Part shown: piece by piece, positions 5,485 through 8,271 of the stretch
How positions within the stretch are numbered: position 1 is the stretch's first letter
How the letters are laid out: the number at the start of each line of letters is the position of its first letter
Assembly: GCA_023386455.1 (NCBI GenBank)
Contig: JAEWJO010000313.1
Location: forward strand, 1 to 8,271
Direction of reading: 5' to 3'
DNA length: 8,271 nt
From: Pseudomonadota bacterium
Lineage (GTDB): Bacteria; Myxococcota_A; Polyangia; Haliangiales; Haliangiaceae
Made by a program: the position numbers and the translations under genes
The notes under the pieces: generated by a model
Database searches by the model: none
What the model saw: only the letters and a program-made list of their open reading frames with translations
What the model was told of the DNA's origin: nothing

Positions 5485-7595
5485 ACGGTACAAGTCTCCG
5501 TGGGACGCATCGGCGTTCCCGCTGCACATGAAAATGCCTGCGCGAACTCGGGCAGGTTGCGAAGGGATCCGTAGACGCGGAACTTCGGCGGCGCGTGCGG
5601 ATCGACGACGAGCCGGCGCAGCGTCTCTGCCGGGCGATCCTTGCTGCACCAGGCCTGGCCGACCGCGAGGAAGAACTGTTGGTCCTCGGTGAAGCCGTCG
5701 GCGACGATCGCCTTCGGTGCGTCCTGCCGCAGCGCCTTGTACGCCTTGAACGCCATCTTCACGCCGCCGATGTCGGCGATGTTCTCGCCGAGCGTCAGCT
5801 TGCCGTTGACGAACTGACCGCGCGCCGCCTCGAACGAGTCGTACATCTTCGCGACGCACTGGCCCTTGCCGCGGAACTTGTCGAGGTCGTCCTTCTGCCA
5901 CCAGTTGACGAGGTTGCCCTTCGCGTCGAACTGGCTGCCCTCGTCGTCGAAGCCGTGCGTCAGCTCGTGACCGATCACCATGCCGATGCCGCCCATGTTC
6001 ACGGCGACCGAGCGATCCGCGCCAAAGAACGGCGGCTGGAGGATGCCGGCGAGGATCAGCGTGTTGTTGATCTGCGGGTTGTAGAACGCGTCGACGTCGA
6101 ACACGTTCGCGTACCACTCCGCGCGATCGACCGGCTTGCCCGAGCGCGTCAGCCGCCGCTTCACCTCGAACGCCGCGGCGCGCAGCTCGTTGCCGCCGAA
6201 GTCATCGCGCGCGATCGCGACGTCGTAGGCGCGCCACTTGTCGGGATACCCGACCATGCGGACGAGCTTCTCGAGCTTGTCGAGCGCGAGCTTCTTCGTC
6301 GCGTCGCCCATCCAGTCGAGCGACGTCAGGTCCTCGCGCATCGCGGTCCCGAGCGCCTCGACGAGCGCGACCGCCGCCTGCTTGCTCGCCGGCGGGAAGT
6401 ACTTCGCGACGTACTGCTGGCCGAGCAGCTCGCCGAGCGAGACCGCGACCGCATCGGCACAACGCTTCGCGCGCGGCCGCTTCTCGACCACGCCGGTCAG
6501 CTGCTTCTTCAGTGCGAACGCCTCGTCGTCGAACGCCTTCGGCAGCGCGAACGCGCGCGCGACGAGCAGCTGGTACGTGAAGTAGGCGCCCCACCGGGCC
6601 GGCTTGAACTGCTTGCGCAGCGCATCGAGACCCGCGACGAGCTTCGGCGTCGTCACGTTGATCTTCGCGCTCGACGTGAAGCCGAGCGCCTTGAAGTACG
6701 CCTTCCAGTCGACCGACTTCGCCTTCTTGCCGAGCCCCTTCACGTCGGTCGGGTTGTTCGCGCCCTGCGGGTCGCGCTTCTCGACGCCCGTCTTCGTCAG
6801 CTTCGCGAGCGCGGTCTCGACGGCGACGACATCCGCCGCCGCCGTCGTCGTCGCGTTCGGCACGCTCGCGAGCGCGAGCATCCGGCCGACGTGCTGCTGG
6901 TACGCCGCGAGGTCCGCCTCGTGTGCCGCCTCGAGGTAGTAGTCGCGATCCGGCAGCCCGAGCACGCCGGCATCGAGGTGCGTGATGTTGATCGTCGAGT
7001 CGGCGAGGTCGCCGACGACGACCGTGTCCCACACGACCGGGATGCCGACCGCGTGGAGCTCGACGACCGCCGTCATCCACGACCTGGCATCCTTCACCCT
7101 CGTCGTCCTCGCGAGCAGCCGCTCGAGCGACTTCGTGCCCGCGTTCTCGATCGCGGCCTCGTCGATGCACGACGCGTAGTAGTCGCCGAGCTTCTTCGTC
7201 GTCGCGTCCGGGCTCGTCGCCTTCGCGTCCGCCTCGAGCAGCGCGATCAGCGCGGCCTGCACCTTCTCGCCGATCTCGGAGAACCGTGCCCATCGCGCGC
7301 GGTCGGCGGGGATCGGGTTCTTCGCGAGCCAGCCGCCGCACGCGAACTGATAGAAGTCGACGCACGGGTCGGCGCTGCGATCGAGCGTTGCCGCCTCGAG
7401 CCCGACCTCGGCGAGCGTCATGCTCTGCATTGGTCCCGCAGGCGCGGCCGGCTCTGCGGGTTTCACCGGCTCGGCCGGCTTCGCCGCAGAAGCTACAGGC
7501 GCTGGCGCGGGTGCAGGTGCCGGTGCAGATGGAGCCGGCGACCCCGTGCAGGCGGACGCCGCGACGAGGACCCAGATGGCGTTGCGTACACCCAT
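5478..7595 (-). CDS. M13 (neprilysin/PepO-like) endopeptidase, predicted lipoprotein
   Basis: A 705-residue zinc endopeptidase that cleaves peptides of moderate size, usually at the amino side of hydrophobic residues. The N-terminal M13 domain begins with PCVDFYQFACGGW (77-89). The catalytic domain carries HELTH (543-547), ENIAD (E604 third zinc ligand, D608), H667 and R673 (equivalent to neprilysin H711 and R717), and the C-terminal family signature ending CTVW with C690 and C702. The substrate-anchoring motif reads DAFY at 502-505 where neprilysin has NAFY. The N-terminus MGVRNAIWVLVAASAC resembles a lipoprotein signal (C16), followed by a long Pro/Ala tether (17-55). Start ATG at 7595 has a strong GAGGGAG ribosome site eight bases upstream. 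Length is normal for the family plus the tether. It is followed directly by the M3 peptidase gene with a seven-base overlap, so the two are expected to be made together at similar levels. Family very sure; lipidation inferred. Confidence 0.95.
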   Translation of the reverse strand: MGVRNAIWVLVAASACTGSPAPSAPAPAPAPAPVASAAKPAEPVKPAEPAAPAGPMQSMTLAEVGLEAATLDRSADPCVDFYQFACGGWLAKNPIPADRARWARFSEIGEKVQAALIALLEADAKATSPDATTKKLGDYYASCIDEAAIENAGTKSLERLLARTTRVKDARSWMTAVVELHAVGIPVVWDTVVVGDLADSTINITHLDAGVLGLPDRDYYLEAAHEADLAAYQQHVGRMLALASVPNATTTAAADVVAVETALAKLTKTGVEKRDPQGANNPTDVKGLGKKAKSVDWKAYFKALGFTSSAKINVTTPKLVAGLDALRKQFKPARWGAYFTYQLLVARAFALPKAFDDEAFALKKQLTGVVEKRPRAKRCADAVAVSLGELLGQQYVAKYFPPASKQAAVALVEALGTAMREDLTSLDWMGDATKKLALDKLEKLVRMVGYPDKWRAYDVAIARDDFGGNELRAAAFEVKRRLTRSGKPVDRAEWYANVFDVDAFYNPQINNTLILAGILQPPFFGADRSVAVNMGGIGMVIGHELTHGFDDEGSQFDAKGNLVNWWQKDDLDKFRGKGQCVAKMYDSFEAARGQFVNGKLTLGENIADIGGVKMAFKAYKALRQDAPKAIVADGFTEDQQFFLAVGQAWCSKDRPAETLRRLVVDPHAPPKFRVYGSLRNLPEFAQAFSCAAGTPMRPTETCTVW
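5495..5500 (-). promoter_or_regulatory. Ribosome binding site of the M3 peptidase gene
   Basis: CGGAGA on the minus strand, ten bases before the ATG at 5484 and inside the last codons of the M13 gene. It supports the chosen start and the reading as a coupled pair. Confidence 0.6.
7431..7547 (-). repeat. Pro/Ala repeat tether of the M13 lipoprotein
   Basis: Codes for residues 17-55 of the M13 peptidase: a run of Ala-Pro dipeptides (APAPAPAPAP) followed by two KPAEP units (39-43 and 45-49) and PAAPAGP. Such stiff low-complexity segments usually hold a lipoprotein's folded domain away from the membrane. Confidence 0.75.
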
Positions 7596-7785
7596 GGCGC
7601 GAGCTCCCTCACCCACGGTGATACCATCGGCACCACGTGATCGGCGAGACGATCGCGAAGCTGACTCTGGATCGTTCCGAGAACCACGTCGAGCTCGGCG
7701 CCAGGAGACTGTTCGTAGCAGATCGGGGCCTCGGTCCGGCCATCGTTCGAACAACTCGCACAACCGATGCGGTATATCGACGGCA
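7596..7785. promoter_or_regulatory. Divergent intergenic region with short palindromes
   Basis: This 190-base gap separates the M13 gene (minus) from the membrane-protein gene (plus) and should hold both promoters. Visible elements are two palindromes built from GTTC/GAAC half-sites, one with a three-base spacer at 7674-7684 and one with none at 7745-7752, each preceded by ATC; a CACGTG palindrome at 7634-7639; a weak inverted repeat GATCG/CGATC at 7639-7654; and a TATATC -10-like box at 7773-7778. For the minus strand only a weak TATCAC (7623-7618) is seen. No convincing small gene was found in the gap. Confidence 0.45.
7604..7610 (-). promoter_or_regulatory. Ribosome binding site of the M13 peptidase gene
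   Basis: GAGGGAG on the minus strand, eight bases before the ATG at 7595. It is the best Shine-Dalgarno sequence in the window and fixes the start of the M13 gene. Confidence 0.7.
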
Positions 7786-8271
7786 ATGCAGCTCGCCAGG
7801 CGCGTGCGTGATGCGACGGTCGAGGCCGTCCTCGCGGGTGCGCTCGTCGGCATGATCGAGGGCACGCGCACGGCGCTCGTCGCGGGTGCGGGTCTCGGCG
7901 CGCTGCCGGTGATCGCGGCGGTTGCCGCGCTCGGTGCGATCCTCGCGGCTCTCGGCGTTCGCGCGGTCATCGCCGTGATCGATCGCGTTCCGATGGTCGC
8001 GCGCTGGAGCGCCGCGGTCGCGGCCGGCGGGGGCGAGCGCGTCGTCGCGATCTGGCGAGGTGGCCTCGCGCTCGTCTCGCTCGTCGGGTTCGGCGTCGTC
8101 GCGTACCTCGCATCCGCGTGGGCGCACGAGACGTTCCGGTTCATCGATGCTGGCCCGGTCGGTCTGCTCGTCGCGGGCATCGTCGTCCCGATCGGCGCCG
8201 CGATCCTCGTCGGCGCGATCGCCGTCGACCGCCGCGTCGTCCCGCGCCTGCGCGAGCGCGAGCTTGCCGGC
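7786..8271 (+). CDS. Unidentified multi-helix membrane protein, 3' end cut by window edge
   Basis: The first 162 residues are present and the frame is open to the right edge. A short basic start (MQLARRVRDATVEAV) is followed by hydrophobic segments near residues 12-26, 29-58, 93-112 and 124-147, ending in a basic stretch (DRRVVPRLRERE) that would face the cytoplasm. The family is not recognised. Some Myxococcota proteins with a multi-helix N-terminus carry a large extracytoplasmic enzyme domain (for example sulfatase-like) further on, but nothing here proves that. The ATG at 7786 is the natural start because hydrophobic sequence and codon pattern begin there. There is no Shine-Dalgarno, and a TATATC box ends only seven bases upstream, so the transcript may be leaderless. 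It is divergent from the M13 gene and may share its control region. Confidence 0.7.
   Translation, partial: MQLARRVRDATVEAVLAGALVGMIEGTRTALVAGAGLGALPVIAAVAALGAILAALGVRAVIAVIDRVPMVARWSAAVAAGGGERVVAIWRGGLALVSLVGFGVVAYLASAWAHETFRFIDAGPVGLLVAGIVVPIGAAILVGAIAVDRRVVPRLRERELAG

Noticed and set aside
5485..6117. Upstream extension of the M3 peptidase frame to give a 900-residue protein
   Set aside because: The extension is out-of-frame translation of the M13 gene; the lipoprotein signal and ribosome site fix the start at 5484.
3649..7640. Two plus-strand open frames of over 600 codons antisense to the M3 and M13 peptidases
   Set aside because: Both are exact shadows of genes with all catalytic motifs intact; their Leu/Arg/Glu-rich products show no domain or signal.
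7639..7654. GATCG/CGATC inverted repeat as a terminator
   Set aside because: The stem is only five bases, there is no U-run, and it lies between two divergent starts where no terminator is expected.
7493..7786. Small minus-strand open frame across the divergent intergenic region
   Set aside because: It begins at a TTG without a ribosome site, overlaps the M13 start in another frame and has no recognisable features.

Overview
The window is about 8.3 kb of very G+C-rich bacterial DNA with strong third-position G/C bias. Because of that bias, nearly every real gene has a long antisense shadow frame. The gene content (PEGA-domain outer-membrane protein, lipoprotein metallopeptidases with Pro/Ala-rich linkers, a response regulator with a divergent output domain, few good Shine-Dalgarno sites) is typical of the Myxococcota (former Deltaproteobacteria). 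That assignment is an inference; there is no rRNA or other taxonomic marker. No tRNA, rRNA, CRISPR array, insertion sequence or phage gene was seen.

Layout, left to right. (1) 1-2061, minus strand, a likely three-gene operon read right to left: a seven-helix membrane protein with an HELLGH motif resembling M50-type peptidases, a response regulator with all phosphorylation residues intact, and a TerB-like protein cut by the left edge. (2) 2061-2095, a tiny divergent promoter region with an AT-rich patch. (3) 2093-3421, plus strand, a signal-peptide protein with two PEGA domains, an acidic/glycine linker and an outer-membrane beta-barrel. (4) 3415-7595, minus strand, two translationally coupled predicted lipoprotein zinc peptidases: an M13 (neprilysin/PepO-like) endopeptidase followed by an M3 (thimet oligopeptidase-like) oligopeptidase, whose end overlaps the end of the beta-barrel gene. 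(5) 7596-7785, a divergent intergenic region with short palindromes. (6) 7786 to the right edge, plus strand, the start of an unidentified multi-helix membrane protein.

How they may work together: the M13/M3 pair looks like a two-step extracytoplasmic peptide-degradation module, with M13 cutting larger peptides and M3 trimming the products, both tethered to membrane. The left operon looks like an envelope or stress signalling unit, but its input and target are unknown. Most of the window is well-built ordinary genes. The points most worth a second look are the non-canonical HExxxH spacing in the membrane protein, an Asn-to-Asp change in the M13 substrate-anchoring motif, the lipoprotein form of an M3 peptidase coupled to M13, and the very compressed gene junctions.
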